DNA of 64,000 bases from Phenylobacterium sp. NIBR 498073 (lineage in GTDB: Bacteria > Pseudomonadota > Alphaproteobacteria > Caulobacterales > Caulobacteraceae), in contig NZ_CP114599.1 of NCBI RefSeq assembly GCF_027286305.1, forward strand, positions 4,198,001 to 4,262,000, read 5' to 3'. A model generated the notes under the pieces. It was not told where the DNA came from. It saw only the letters and a program-made list of their open reading frames with translations, and made no database searches. Below are positions 1-10,055 of the stretch, piece by piece (position 1 is the first letter of the stretch; the number at the start of each line of letters is the position of its first letter). The position numbers were made by a program, and so were the translations under genes.

Positions 1-363
1 TGGATCGGCGGACGAAGCTACTGGGGCCTGGGCATTCCGGAGGCGACCTTTCGCGCCGCGATCGCCAACAGCCTGGCCGTCGGCGCCTACGGGACGGACG
101 GCGCGATGGTCGCCATGGCCCGCGTGGTGACCGACCGGGCGACCTTCGGCTGGATCTGCGACGTGTTCGTCGATGAGGCCGCCCGCGGACAAGGCCTCGG
201 CAAGCGGCTGATGGCCTATCTGAAGGCCCACCCCGACCTGCAGGGCCTTCGGCGCCTGCACCTGGCGACCCGCGACGCCCACGGCCTCTACAGCCAGTTC
301 GGCTTTGCGCCGCTGACCGGCGTCGACCGCTGGATGGAGATCCGCGGCCCCGGCTATCCCTAG
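1..363 (+). CDS. GNAT family N-acetyltransferase (5' truncated by window edge)
   Basis: The frame is open from base 1 to a TAG at 361-363, so the N-terminus lies outside the window; the first internal ATG is at 106. The visible part holds the acetyl-CoA binding core of GNAT enzymes: a beta-4 strand ending in CDVFV, then the pyrophosphate loop ARGQGLGKRL (the R/Q-x-x-G-x-G/A signature), and a C-terminal YSQFGF segment typical of the last motif. It should transfer an acetyl group from acetyl-CoA to an amine. The substrate cannot be read from the sequence. A perfect stem-loop follows the stop at 370-390. Confidence 0.85.
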   Translation, partial: WIGGRSYWGLGIPEATFRAAIANSLAVGAYGTDGAMVAMARVVTDRATFGWICDVFVDEAARGQGLGKRLMAYLKAHPDLQGLRRLHLATRDAHGLYSQFGFAPLTGVDRWMEIRGPGYP

Positions 364-369
364 ACCCTG

Positions 370-390
370 CTCACGATGATCCATCGTGAG
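370..390. terminator. Perfect 9-bp stem-loop between convergent genes
   Basis: CTCACGATG (370-378) and CATCGTGAG (382-390) are exact inverted repeats around a 3-base loop. It lies in the 37-base gap between the GNAT gene and the convergent nucleotidyltransferase-like gene. There is no T-run on either side, so it may act as a bidirectional or Rho-assisted end rather than a classic intrinsic terminator. Confidence 0.5.
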
Positions 391-400
391 TAGGTAGGCT

Positions 401-976
401 CTAGGCCTCGAGGATCGCCAGTTCCGGCCAACGGCGCTGCGCCGCCTGGGCCGTGCGCAGGAAGCCGCCGGTCGCACGGCTGGGGTTCGGCCGCAGGCGC
501 ATGGCGAACAGGTCCTCCAGGCCGAACGGCGCGTGGACGGTCAGTCGGTCGTCGTCTTCCAGCCGCACGCCGACCGCGAAGACGGTCGAGGTGAACCGCG
601 ACAACGCCTGGGCGCTGGAGGTCAACGGTTCGTAGGGCTCGCCGAACTTCTGCTCGAACCAGAGGTGCACGCGCGCCTGGTTGCGGACCTCGACCATCTC
701 CTGGAACGGCGGCTCGAAGACCGCGGCGACCTGGCGGATCACCACATCCTCGGCCTCATAGGAGGTGTCTGACGCATCGAAGTAGCCGAGGTCGTAGTCC
801 TTGATCCCGTGGTCGGGATCACGGCCGGTCAGGTGGTTCAGCACCGGCTGATAGACGGCGCCCGAAAACACCAGCCAGTCCGGCAGGGCCAGGCCGCGCA
901 CCGTGGTCAGCACATGCATGAGGCTGGGGGTCGCGCGGACGACGGCCTCCAGGCGCGCGGAAAGCTCGCCGCTCAT
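401..976 (-). CDS. Nucleotidyltransferase family protein (NTP_transf_6-like)
   Basis: A 191-residue protein. The central KDYDLGYFD motif looks like the metal-binding D-x-D of the nucleotidyltransferase-like family PF06042, followed by an aromatic-rich stretch with HLWFEQKFG and a C-terminal region with FAMRLRPNP, as in that family. Its biochemical activity is not established, so calling it an active transferase is inference. The ATG (974-976) overlaps the TGA of upstream thiD (973-975) as ATGA, so the two genes are probably co-transcribed and translationally coupled. Confidence 0.75.
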   Translation of the reverse strand: MSGELSARLEAVVRATPSLMHVLTTVRGLALPDWLVFSGAVYQPVLNHLTGRDPDHGIKDYDLGYFDASDTSYEAEDVVIRQVAAVFEPPFQEMVEVRNQARVHLWFEQKFGEPYEPLTSSAQALSRFTSTVFAVGVRLEDDDRLTVHAPFGLEDLFAMRLRPNPSRATGGFLRTAQAAQRRWPELAILEA

Positions 977-1776
977 TTGCCGCCCCGCAGCGCCCAGCCA
1001 TGGTCCAGCGGACCATGGCCGCCGCCGAGCCCCGGCGCGGCGCGCATCGCCTCATGCACATAGGCCCAGGCGCGGGCCACCGCCTCGGTCAGCGGCAGCC
1101 CCTGCGACAGGCCGGCGGCGCAAGCCGAGGCCAAAGTGCAGCCCGTGCCGTGGGTGTGGCGGGTGTGGATGCGTTCGCCCTCGTAGGTGGTCTCGCCCTG
1201 CGGCGTCAGCAGCACGTCGGTGACGGTCTCGCCGGGCACGTGGCCGCCCTTCATCAGCACCGCGCGGGCGCCGAGCTTCAGCAGCGCCTCGCCGACCCGG
1301 CGCTGGTCGTCCAGGCTCTCGACCGCCAGACCGGTCAGGGCCTGGGCCTCCGGGGCGTTGGGGGTCAGCAGCGCCGCGCGCGGGATCATCATGTTGCGCA
1401 CCGCGTCCACCGCCTCGGGCGCCAGCAGGTTCGAGCCGCCCTTGGCGACCATCACCGGATCGATCACCGCCGGCGCCGACGTGCTGTCGAGGATGTCCGC
1501 CACCGCCTGCACCATGGCCACGTCGCCCAGCATGCCGGTCTTGATCGCGTCGGCGCCGATATCGTCCAGCACCGCCCGGGCCTGGGCCGCGACCACCTCG
1601 ACCGGGATCGGGTGGACGCCGGTGACCCCCAGGGTGTTCTGCACCGTCACCGCGGTGATCGCCGTCGCCGCATAGGCGCCCAGCATGGTCACGGTCTTGA
1701 TGTCGGCCTGGATCCCGGCGCCGCCGCCGGAATCCGAGCCCGCGATGATCAGCACTCGGCCCAAGGTCTCGCTCAT
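973..1776 (-). CDS. thiD: Hydroxymethylpyrimidine/phosphomethylpyrimidine kinase
   Basis: A 267-residue ThiD. It phosphorylates HMP and HMP-phosphate to HMP-pyrophosphate, the pyrimidine half of thiamine, in the cytosol. Visible marks are the N-terminal [17 protein letters not shown] substrate loop, an internal DPVMVAKGG motif, and the ribokinase-family anion hole [12 protein letters not shown] near the C-terminus. The start chosen is the ATG at 1774-1776, which gives the usual family length; the frame stays open further upstream but runs antisense through the neighbouring SDR gene. It is divergent from that SDR gene across 96 bases. No thiamine riboswitch is visible upstream. Confidence 0.95.
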   Translation of the reverse strand: MSETLGRVLIIAGSDSGGGAGIQADIKTVTMLGAYAATAITAVTVQNTLGVTGVHPIPVEVVAAQARAVLDDIGADAIKTGMLGDVAMVQAVADILDSTSAPAVIDPVMVAKGGSNLLAPEAVDAVRNMMIPRAALLTPNAPEAQALTGLAVESLDDQRRVGEALLKLGARAVLMKGGHVPGETVTDVLLTPQGETTYEGERIHTRHTHGTGCTLASACAAGLSQGLPLTEAVARAWAYVHEAMRAAPGLGGGHGPLDHGWALRGGK

Positions 1777-1872
1777 GGCCACGAGGTAGCGCGAGCGGGC
1801 GGCGAATGCATCGGGATTTCCGCAGCTGTCCACTGTGGCGCTGGCGCCCGGGCCGCTGCTAACCTTCGCAGC

Positions 1873-2607
1873 ATGAAAGTCGCCCTCGTCACCGGGGCCG
1901 GTTCCGGGATCGGCCGCGCCAGCGCGATCGCCCTCGGTGAAGCCGGCTACAGCCTCGTCCTCGTCGGCCGCAGGGCCGACAAGCTGGAGGAAACCGCCGC
2001 CGCCCTGCCCGGCCAGGCCCTGATCCACGCCGCCGACATCGCCGACGAAGCCGGCGTCGAGGCCGCGTTCGAGGCGGCCCGCACCCGGTTCGGGCGGCTG
2101 GACGTTCTGTTCAACAACGCCGGCGTCTCGGCCGGTGGGCGGCTGGAGGACCTGTCGCTGGACGCCTGGCGGCGCGTGGTCGACGCCAACCTCACCGGCG
2201 CCTTCCTCTGCACGCGGGCCGCGTTCCGGCTGATGAAGGCCCAGGACCCGCGCGGCGGGCGGATCATCAACAACGGCTCGATCTCGGCGCACGCGCCACG
2301 GCCGTATTCGGTCGCCTACACCGCCACCAAGCACGCGATCACCGGCCTGACCCGCTCGACCTCGCTTGAGGGACGGGCCTACGATATCGCCTGCGGCCAG
2401 ATCGACATCGGCAACGCGGCGACCGAGATGACGTTGGCCATGGCCAAGGGCGTACCCCAGGCCGACGGCTCGTTCGCGCCCGAGCCGCTGATGGACGTAA
2501 AGGCGGTCGCCGGCGCGGTGGTGTTCATGGCCGGCCTGCCGCTGGACGCCAACGTCCAGTTCATGACCGTGATGGCGACCAAGATGCCGTTCGTCGGCCG
2601 CGGCTAG
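1873..2607 (+). CDS. SDR family NAD(P)-dependent oxidoreductase
   Basis: A 244-residue classical short-chain dehydrogenase/reductase. It has the N-terminal Rossmann motif TGAGSGIG, the NNAG structural motif, the catalytic serine in NNGSISA and the YTATK catalytic Tyr/Lys pair. The arginine pair just after beta-2 (GRRADK) suggests NADP(H) preference, which is an inference. The substrate is unknown. The start at 1873 is the first ATG giving a full Rossmann fold. The stop TAG at 2605-2607 overlaps the stop of convergent folP on a shared CTAG. Confidence 0.9.
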   Translation: MKVALVTGAGSGIGRASAIALGEAGYSLVLVGRRADKLEETAAALPGQALIHAADIADEAGVEAAFEAARTRFGRLDVLFNNAGVSAGGRLEDLSLDAWRRVVDANLTGAFLCTRAAFRLMKAQDPRGGRIINNGSISAHAPRPYSVAYTATKHAITGLTRSTSLEGRAYDIACGQIDIGNAATEMTLAMAKGVPQADGSFAPEPLMDVKAVAGAVVFMAGLPLDANVQFMTVMATKMPFVGRG

Positions 2608-3416
2608 CGGGCGGCGGCGACCGCCTCCCAGACCTTCAGCGCCTGCACCGTCTCGGCGACGTCGTGCACGCGCAGGACCGCGGCCCCGCGCTGGACGCCG
2701 GCAAGGACCGCGGCCAGCGATCCCGCCAGACGCCCGTCCAACGCCGCCCCGCCGACCGGATCAAGGGCGGCGATGAACCGCTTGCGGCTGACGCCCAGCA
2801 GCACCGGGAAGCCGAGGGCCGCGACCTCGTCCAACCGGGCGATGAGCGCCAGGTTGTGCTCGGGCCGCTTGCCGAATCCGACGCCGGGGTCGAGCCAGAT
2901 CTTCTCGCGCGCCACGCCGGCCGCCAGGGCCGCCTCCGCCCGTTCGGCCAGGAAGGCGCAGACCTCGGCCACGACGTCGTCGTACTGCGGGTCGGCCTGC
3001 ATGGTCCGCGGCTCGCCGCGCATGTGCATCAGCACCAGGTCGCAGCCGAGCTCGGCGGCGGCCCGCGGTCCGTCCGGGGCGTAGCGCAGGGCCGCGACGT
3101 CATTCCAGATGTTCGCGCCCGCAGCGACCGCGGCGCGGGCCACCTGCGGCTTCATCGTGTCGATCGAGATGGCGACCGGGCTCTCGGCCCGGATCGCCGC
3201 GATCAGCGGCACGGCCCGGGCGATCTCGTCCTCAGCGGACACCGGCTCGGAGCCGGGGCGGGTCGATTCCGCCCCGACGTCGAGGATATCCGCGCCCTCG
3301 GCGATCAGCCGCCGCGCATGGACCAGCGCGGCCTGCGGATCGAGGAACCGCCCGCCGTCCGAGAAACTGTCGGGGGTGACGTTGACGATCCCCATGACCT
3401 TCACCGAACCGGACAT
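2604..3416 (-). CDS. folP: Dihydropteroate synthase
   Basis: A 270-residue enzyme that condenses p-aminobenzoate with 6-hydroxymethyl-7,8-dihydropterin pyrophosphate in folate synthesis; it is the sulfonamide target. Signatures are [14 protein letters not shown] near the N-terminus, the [11 protein letters not shown] loop, the SIDT strand, and [10 protein letters not shown] near the C-terminus. It lies 87 bases downstream of ftsH on the same strand, an arrangement common in alphaproteobacteria, but a strong hairpin separates the two, so it may be only partly co-transcribed. Its stop shares CTAG with the convergent SDR gene. Confidence 0.96.
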   Translation of the reverse strand: MSGSVKVMGIVNVTPDSFSDGGRFLDPQAALVHARRLIAEGADILDVGAESTRPGSEPVSAEDEIARAVPLIAAIRAESPVAISIDTMKPQVARAAVAAGANIWNDVAALRYAPDGPRAAAELGCDLVLMHMRGEPRTMQADPQYDDVVAEVCAFLAERAEAALAAGVAREKIWLDPGVGFGKRPEHNLALIARLDEVAALGFPVLLGVSRKRFIAALDPVGGAALDGRLAGSLAAVLAGVQRGAAVLRVHDVAETVQALKVWEAVAAAR

Positions 3417-3446
3417 GGGCCAGCCTCCTCACGGCGCAAACAGCAA

Positions 3447-3479
3447 GACGCCCTCCTGGCGCGGGGCCGGGAGGGCGTC
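3447..3479 (-). terminator. Stem-loop after ftsH
   Basis: A perfect 10-bp stem, GACGCCCTCC (3447-3456) with GGAGGGCGTC (3470-3479), around a 13-base loop. It lies between the ftsH stop and the folP start. On the minus strand it is followed by a modestly T-rich stretch (TTGCTGTTTG). It probably attenuates transcription from ftsH into folP. Confidence 0.7.
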
Positions 3480-3503
3480 AAGGTCGCTAGGTCTGGGCCA
3501 GCC

Positions 3504-5381
<1,878 letters not shown>

Positions 5382-5520
5382 GACGCGCCTTCGTGAAAAG
5401 TGTCTCTCAAAGCCCACTGTAGGTGGGAGTGGCCATGGGCACTAGCAAGCCTCGTGCCGCGCGACCGAATATCGCGGTTCGCTGAACGAGCTTGGCCAAG
5501 CCCGATTCCAGACATGCAAA

Positions 5521-5546
5521 GGGCCGCGCAGTCTCCCGCGCGGCCC
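5521..5546 (-). terminator. Terminator-like hairpin downstream of rpsU
   Basis: A perfect 9-bp GC stem, GGGCCGCGC (5521-5529) with GCGCGGCCC (5538-5546), and an 8-base loop. On the minus strand it follows the rpsU stop by about 30 bases and is followed by TTTGCATGT. It separates rpsU from the ftsH promoter region (5382-5520). Confidence 0.7.
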
Positions 5547-5575
5547 CCCACAACTAGGCATAAAGCCTTAATTTC

Positions 5576-5809
5576 TTACCGGCTCGGCTTCTTCGGCGCG
5601 GCGATCAGGCCTTCGCGTTGAGCGCGCTTGCGGGCCAGCTTGCGCGCGCGGCGCACGGCTTCGGCCTTCTGGCGAGCGCGCTTTTCGCTCGGCTTTTCAT
5701 AGTGCACGTGCCGCTTCATTTCGCGGAACGAGCCCTCGCGCTGCATCTTCTTCTTCAGCGCCTTGAGGGCCTGATCGACGTTGTTGTCGCGGACGAAAAT
5801 CTGAACCAG
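5576..5809 (-). CDS. rpsU: 30S ribosomal protein bS21
   Basis: Small-subunit protein S21: short, basic, with the conserved [20 protein letters not shown] start and a Lys/Arg-rich C-terminal helix. The start is unusual. The only standard start in frame is a GTG at 5827, but a strong GGAGAGAG ribosome site lies inside that extension. Counting back from the conserved IFVRDN block against the E. coli protein (MPVIKVREN) puts the initiator on the CTG at 5807-5809, six bases after GGAGAG. I favour this 77-residue form; the 83-residue GTG form is the alternative. It is divergent from the COQ9 gene, sharing a 170-base upstream region. Confidence 0.9.
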   Translation of the reverse strand: MVQIFVRDNNVDQALKALKKKMQREGSFREMKRHVHYEKPSEKRARQKAEAVRRARKLARKRAQREGLIAAPKKPSR

Positions 5810-5979
5810 AGGTCTCTCTCCTATCACCCGTTCCCGCTCGGCCTTCCTGACATCAGGCGGCGGCGAACGGATAAAAGCCTTGCGACCCGTCGAGCGAAGG
5901 CCCTTCGGGTTGAGCGCGGCGAGATATCAGAACCCGGCGGAGATGTCCACGGCGGACAGGCGGAAAATCCGCCGCTAAG

Positions 5980-6621
5980 ATGCCGAGCATGGCGAATGTA
6001 GATGATTGGGCGCAGGACGCCGAACGGCAGGTTCTCGACGCCGCCTTGCAGATTGCCGCCGATCGCGGCTGGACCTGGCCGACGGTGAAGGCCGCCGGCG
6101 CGGCCGCCGGACTGTCGGACGCCGACGTCGAGCTGCTGCTGCCGCACGGTCCGCGCGACCTCGCCGCCTTGCTGGCCAAGCGACACGACGCCCTGACCCT
6201 GGCCGCCCTGCCGGCCCCCGAGGGCCTGAAGATCCGTGAGCGTATCCGCACCGCGGCCATGACCCGGATCGACGTCGCGGCCCAGGACGAAGCCGCCGTT
6301 CGGCGTTGGGCAGGTTTCCTCGCCCTGCCGATACACCTGCCGTTGGCGCTGCGGCTCTTGTGGGACAGCGCCGACCAGCTGTGGCGCTGGGCGGGCGACA
6401 CGGCCACCGACGAGAACCACTATTCCAAGCGCGCGATCCTCTCGGGAATCCTGGCCAGCGCGCTGGCGATCCGGCTGTCGTCGGGCCGCGACGCGGCGGC
6501 CGCCTTCGTCGACGCCCGCATCGAGAACGTCATGGCCTTCGAGAAGTGGAAGGGCGGCCTGAAGCCCTCGCAGCTGCTGACCGACATCGCCGGGGCGCTC
6601 GGCAAGATGCGCTACGGCTAA
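5980..6621 (+). CDS. COQ9 family protein (ubiquinone biosynthesis)
   Basis: A 213-residue COQ9-type protein. It has an N-terminal TetR-like helical part and the family hallmark around WDSADQLWRWAGD followed by DENHYSKR. In eukaryotes COQ9 is a lipid-binding partner of the hydroxylase COQ7; a matching role in ubiquinone synthesis here is inference from the family. The start could be the ATG at 5980 or the one at 5989. The rpsU-COQ9 neighbourhood is common in Caulobacterales and related orders. Confidence 0.9.
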   Translation: MPSMANVDDWAQDAERQVLDAALQIAADRGWTWPTVKAAGAAAGLSDADVELLLPHGPRDLAALLAKRHDALTLAALPAPEGLKIRERIRTAAMTRIDVAAQDEAAVRRWAGFLALPIHLPLALRLLWDSADQLWRWAGDTATDENHYSKRAILSGILASALAIRLSSGRDAAAAFVDARIENVMAFEKWKGGLKPSQLLTDIAGALGKMRYG

Positions 6622-6690
6622 ACGCCTCCCATTCCCCGGCGTCATCCGGCAATGATGCGGCCTTTGCATCATTCATAAGGAGACGCCCAT

Positions 6691-7551
6691 ATGGCCGACG
6701 CCTTCTCGCAGGCCTGGACCTGCTTCGACGTGACGCTGGACGGCCACGTCGCCCACATCCAGCTCAAGCGCCCCGAGGCGATGAACTCGATGATCCGCGA
6801 GTTCTGGAACGAGCTGCCGGTCATCGTGAAGGACATCGACCACAACGCCCGCGCCCGGGCGATCGTGATCTCCTCGACCGGCAAGCATTTCAGCGCCGGC
6901 ATGGACCTGGCGGTGTTCGGCGGCGGCGGGTCGTCCTCGGCCAACCAGAACCAGGACCGCCACATCAACGCCGAGCAGCAGCGCCATCATATCCTGTGGC
7001 TGCAGGACTGCTTCGGCTGCCTGGACGCCGCGCGCATCCCAGTGATCGCCGCCATCCAGGGCGGCTGCATCGGTGGAGCGGTCGACATGACCAGCGCCTG
7101 CGACATCCGCTACGCCAGCGCCGACGCCTTCTTCTGCATCCAGGAGATCAACATCGGCATGACCGCCGACGTCGGGACGTTCCCGCGGCTGTGCAAGCTG
7201 ATCCCCGAGGGCTGGGTGCGCGAGATGGCCTACACCGGCCGCCGCATGCCGGCCGCCAAGGCCAAGGAGATCGGCTGGGTCAACGAGGTGCTGCCCACCC
7301 ATGAGGACTGCGTCGCCCACGCCCTGGCCACCGCCCACGAGATCGCCAGCAAGGCTCCGCTGGCGGTGACCGGATCGAAGGTGATGATCAACTACGCCCG
7401 CGACCACACCATCCAGGACGGCCTGGACTACATCGCCGTCTGGCAGACCGGCATGTTCTCGGGCCCGCACATGGGCGAGGCGTTCAAGGCCAAGTCCGAG
7501 AAGCGCGAGCCGGTGTGGCAGGGGCTGCAGCCTCTGAAGCACGGGATGTAG
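6691..7551 (+). CDS. Crotonase family enzyme, delta(3,5)-delta(2,4)-dienoyl-CoA isomerase type
   Basis: A 286-residue enoyl-CoA hydratase/isomerase superfamily protein. The oxyanion-hole segments are HFSAGMD (about 66-72) and IQGGCIGGAVD (122-132). Three acidic residues match the catalytic set of rat dienoyl-CoA isomerase by spacing and context: D132, E152 and D160, in the segment QEINIGMTADVGT. This supports isomerisation of 3,5-dienoyl-CoA to 2,4-dienoyl-CoA in beta-oxidation of unsaturated fatty acids rather than simple hydration. No other beta-oxidation gene is adjacent. A ribosome site (AAGGAG) precedes the ATG. Substrate identity is inferred from the residues. Confidence 0.88.
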   Translation: MADAFSQAWTCFDVTLDGHVAHIQLKRPEAMNSMIREFWNELPVIVKDIDHNARARAIVISSTGKHFSAGMDLAVFGGGGSSSANQNQDRHINAEQQRHHILWLQDCFGCLDAARIPVIAAIQGGCIGGAVDMTSACDIRYASADAFFCIQEINIGMTADVGTFPRLCKLIPEGWVREMAYTGRRMPAAKAKEIGWVNEVLPTHEDCVAHALATAHEIASKAPLAVTGSKVMINYARDHTIQDGLDYIAVWQTGMFSGPHMGEAFKAKSEKREPVWQGLQPLKHGM

Positions 7552-7569
7552 GGAGCGGCCGCGTAATGT

Positions 7570-7710
7570 GTCATCCCGGAAAGCGCGCAGCGCTTGTCCG
7601 GGACCCATCGCCGCCGAGGCCGGGAGCACGAGGCGCGGCCCGCGCCGCTTCCTCTGCGATCAGGTGTTCATGGGTCCCGGTCTTCGGCCTTCAGCCGAAA
7701 CCGGGATGAC
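7570..7710. repeat. MITE-like palindromic intergenic repeat, copy A
   Basis: Terminal inverted repeats GTCATCCCGG (7570-7579) and CCGGGATGAC (7701-7710) enclose about 120 bases. The left part folds as a small CCGG...CCGG hairpin. The right part (GGTGTTCATGGGTCCCGG, then GCCGAAACCGGG) is nearly identical to copies at 13240-13376 and 57912-58029. It lies between the convergent crotonase and pentapeptide genes. It has no coding potential and no transposase. It resembles a REP or MITE element moved in trans. Confidence 0.8.
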
Positions 7711-7718
7711 AGACGTGT

Positions 7719-8930
7719 TCAGCCGTCCAGCTCGGCGTCGGTGAGGATGCAGCCGTCGAGCTTGGCGTCGGATAGGTCGGCTTCCAGGAAGCGGGCGCGC
7801 AGGGCGAAGGCGCGGCGCAGGTCGGCCTGGCGGAGATTGGCGCGCGAGAGGTCGGCGCGGACGAACCGGCCCTGGCCGATCTCCAGCGGGCCGAGCATCG
7901 CCCCGCGCAGGTCGGCGCGGGTCAGTTGGGCGTCGATCAGGCGCGCCCCGCGCAGATCGGCCATCCGCAGGTTGGTCCCGCGCAGGTCGCAACGCGACAG
8001 GTCCGCGCCCTGCAGCTCGACGCCCTCGAGGTTCATCCCGAACAGCACCGAGCCCGGCGCGATCAGGCCGCTGAGTTTGCGGCGCTTGAGCGTGACCACC
8101 GGGCGGAAGTCGACCTCGGCCAGCCGGGCGGCCGCGCCGGCCCGCCCGCCGCTGTCGCAGAAGGCCTCGTGGGCGGCCAACACCTGGCCGAGCGGGCGCT
8201 CGTCGACATAGACCACCGCCGGCGGCGCGCGCAGCACGTCGGAAAGATCGGCGCCCTCGACGGTCGCAAAGCTGAAATCCACGCGGATGAGGATGGCGCG
8301 CCGCAGCGAGGCGCCGGAGAGGTCGGCGCCGGCCACCTGGGCCCCGGTCAGGTTGGCTCCATCGAGCTTGGCCTTGATCAGGCGCGCCCCGCCCAGTTGA
8401 GCGTCGGTCAGGTTGGCGTCGGTGAAATCGGTAGCCAGGGCCGAAGCCCCGGTCATCTGGGCGCCGGTGAGGTCCGCGCCGGTCAGCACGGCGAAGTTCA
8501 ACTCTCCCGGGCCGCCGGCATGGTCGAGGTAGCGGAACCCCTCGGTGCGGTCCTGCAGGGCGATCCGCCCTTCGCGCAGGTCGCAGCCGGCGAGGTTGGC
8601 GCCCGTCAGGTTGGCCCCGCGCAGCGAGGCGCCGCGCAGGTCGGCCTTGGAGAGGCTCGCCTTGCGCAGGTCGGCGTCACGCAGGTCGGCGCCGAACAGG
8701 ATCGCGCGATCCAGCTTCACCCCGGCTAGCATCGCGCCCGACAGCCGCGCGCCGGTGAGATCGGCGTCGCTGAGATCGAAGCCCTCGAGCTTCAGACCCG
8801 ACAGGTCGGCATAGGCCAGGTTCGCCCGACGCCCGCCGGTGCGGTGGGCGAGGTAGCGGCGATGGGCCTCCAGGGTGCGCCTAAGCGCCTGGGGATCCAG
8901 CGGCCGATGAAGGTTGGCGACTGCGGACAT
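7719..8930 (-). CDS. Pentapeptide repeat-containing protein
   Basis: A 403-residue protein made mostly of A(D/N)LXX pentapeptides, predicted to form a right-handed quadrilateral beta-helix. There are two blocks: about residues 36-230 and about 285-400. A non-repetitive segment of about 55 residues sits between them, containing VVYVDERPLGQ and an FCDSGGR segment. The N-terminus is helical (LRRTLEAHRRYLAHRTGGRR). No signal peptide or membrane segment is seen. Some members mimic DNA and inhibit gyrase; nothing here shows that, so the function is unknown. It stands alone, with an intergenic repeat behind it. Confidence 0.9.
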   Translation of the reverse strand: MSAVANLHRPLDPQALRRTLEAHRRYLAHRTGGRRANLAYADLSGLKLEGFDLSDADLTGARLSGAMLAGVKLDRAILFGADLRDADLRKASLSKADLRGASLRGANLTGANLAGCDLREGRIALQDRTEGFRYLDHAGGPGELNFAVLTGADLTGAQMTGASALATDFTDANLTDAQLGGARLIKAKLDGANLTGAQVAGADLSGASLRRAILIRVDFSFATVEGADLSDVLRAPPAVVYVDERPLGQVLAAHEAFCDSGGRAGAAARLAEVDFRPVVTLKRRKLSGLIAPGSVLFGMNLEGVELQGADLSRCDLRGTNLRMADLRGARLIDAQLTRADLRGAMLGPLEIGQGRFVRADLSRANLRQADLRRAFALRARFLEADLSDAKLDGCILTDAELDG

Positions 8931-9035
8931 GCGGACCGGAGAGAGGATCGAGGCCCTCAGGATCAGACATCGCGCTTAAGGAACGGTTGCACAATTGTGA
9001 CGTCATCGCGGCGACTTCTAACGCCGATCTGCGAT

Positions 9036-9989
9036 CTACAGCCAGCCCTTCTTCTTGAACCAGATGAACGGGGTAACTCCCGTGATAACCATAAGCAGAA
9101 GAGCCAATGGATACCCAAATATCCAGTGCAGTTCCGGCATCACGTCGAAGTTCATCCCATATATAGACGCGACCAGCGTCGGCGGCAGGAAGACGACTGC
9201 GACAACAGAGAAGAACTTGATGATGCTGTTCTGCTCGATGTTGATCAGGCCGAGAGCCGCGTCGAGCAGGAAGGAGATGTGGCCGGAGGTGAAGCTGGAA
9301 TGCTCGGTCAGGGCCTGGACGTCATGCTGGATCGAGATCAGGTGGCTGCGCCGGCTCTCCTGTTTCTGGAACTCCGGAGCCAGGGCCGCGAAGCTGGCCA
9401 GGCGGCTGAGCGAGACCAGGCTCTTGCGGGCCATCGAGGTGATCGACTGGGCGCGCGCCAGGTCGGTGAGCAGCGGCCCGAAGGCGGTGCTGGGCGGACG
9501 GTTGAAGATCGCCACCGAAGTCTCGTGAACCAGGGCCGACTGCTGCTCAAGCACTTCGGCGCAGCGCTCGACGATGGCGTCGAGCAGCTCCAGCGCCGCC
9601 TCGCCGCCGTCGCCTAGCGGGAGCTTGGCGCAGCGTTGGGCGAAGATCGAGAACGCCTTCAGCGGCTCGTAACGGACGGTGATCAGCAGGTCGGCCAGCA
9701 GCACGAAGGTCACCGGCGTGGCGACGGGATGCGGCTCGTCGGCGCGGGCCAACAGGGTGGCGGTCAGGAAGGTCGCGCCATCTTCCTGATAGAGGCGCGA
9801 AGACGGCTCGACGTGGGCGATCTCTTCGCGGGTCGGCAGGTCGATCCCATAGGCCTGCTCGACGGCGCGCTCCTCCTCGGGCGTCGGCGAGACCAGATCG
9901 ATCCAGATGATGTCTTCGCCGGGCCGCCAGCCATCGGCGACGACTTCAGGCGCAAGCCCCCTGCCGGTGCGGCGAAGCAGGTTCAGCAT
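9036..9989 (-). CDS. corA: CorA-like magnesium/divalent cation transporter
   Basis: A 317-residue CorA family channel. It has a long cytosolic N-terminal domain, then two C-terminal membrane helices (about 253-275 and 289-309). The family signature YGMNF comes right after TM1, and a basic KKKGW tail ends the protein. It should form a pentameric Mg2+ uptake channel in the inner membrane. It lies 66 bases downstream of the CHAP gene on the same strand; a functional link is not evident. No M-box or other riboswitch is visible upstream. Confidence 0.92.
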   Translation of the reverse strand: MLNLLRRTGRGLAPEVVADGWRPGEDIIWIDLVSPTPEEERAVEQAYGIDLPTREEIAHVEPSSRLYQEDGATFLTATLLARADEPHPVATPVTFVLLADLLITVRYEPLKAFSIFAQRCAKLPLGDGGEAALELLDAIVERCAEVLEQQSALVHETSVAIFNRPPSTAFGPLLTDLARAQSITSMARKSLVSLSRLASFAALAPEFQKQESRRSHLISIQHDVQALTEHSSFTSGHISFLLDAALGLINIEQNSIIKFFSVVAVVFLPPTLVASIYGMNFDVMPELHWIFGYPLALLLMVITGVTPFIWFKKKGWL

Positions 9990-10055
9990 GAGGCTCTCCG
10001 CGAGGGATGGAGCCCCATCTGGAACGTCGAGGGATGGGCGTCAACGCCCGGCCGG

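Noticed and set aside
1777..1872. Possible TPP riboswitch before thiD
   Set aside because: The 96-base divergent gap lacks the conserved THI-box sequences.
7570..7710. Possible CRISPR unit because of short repeated palindromes
   Set aside because: The copies are tens of kilobases apart, not a spaced array, and no cas gene is present.
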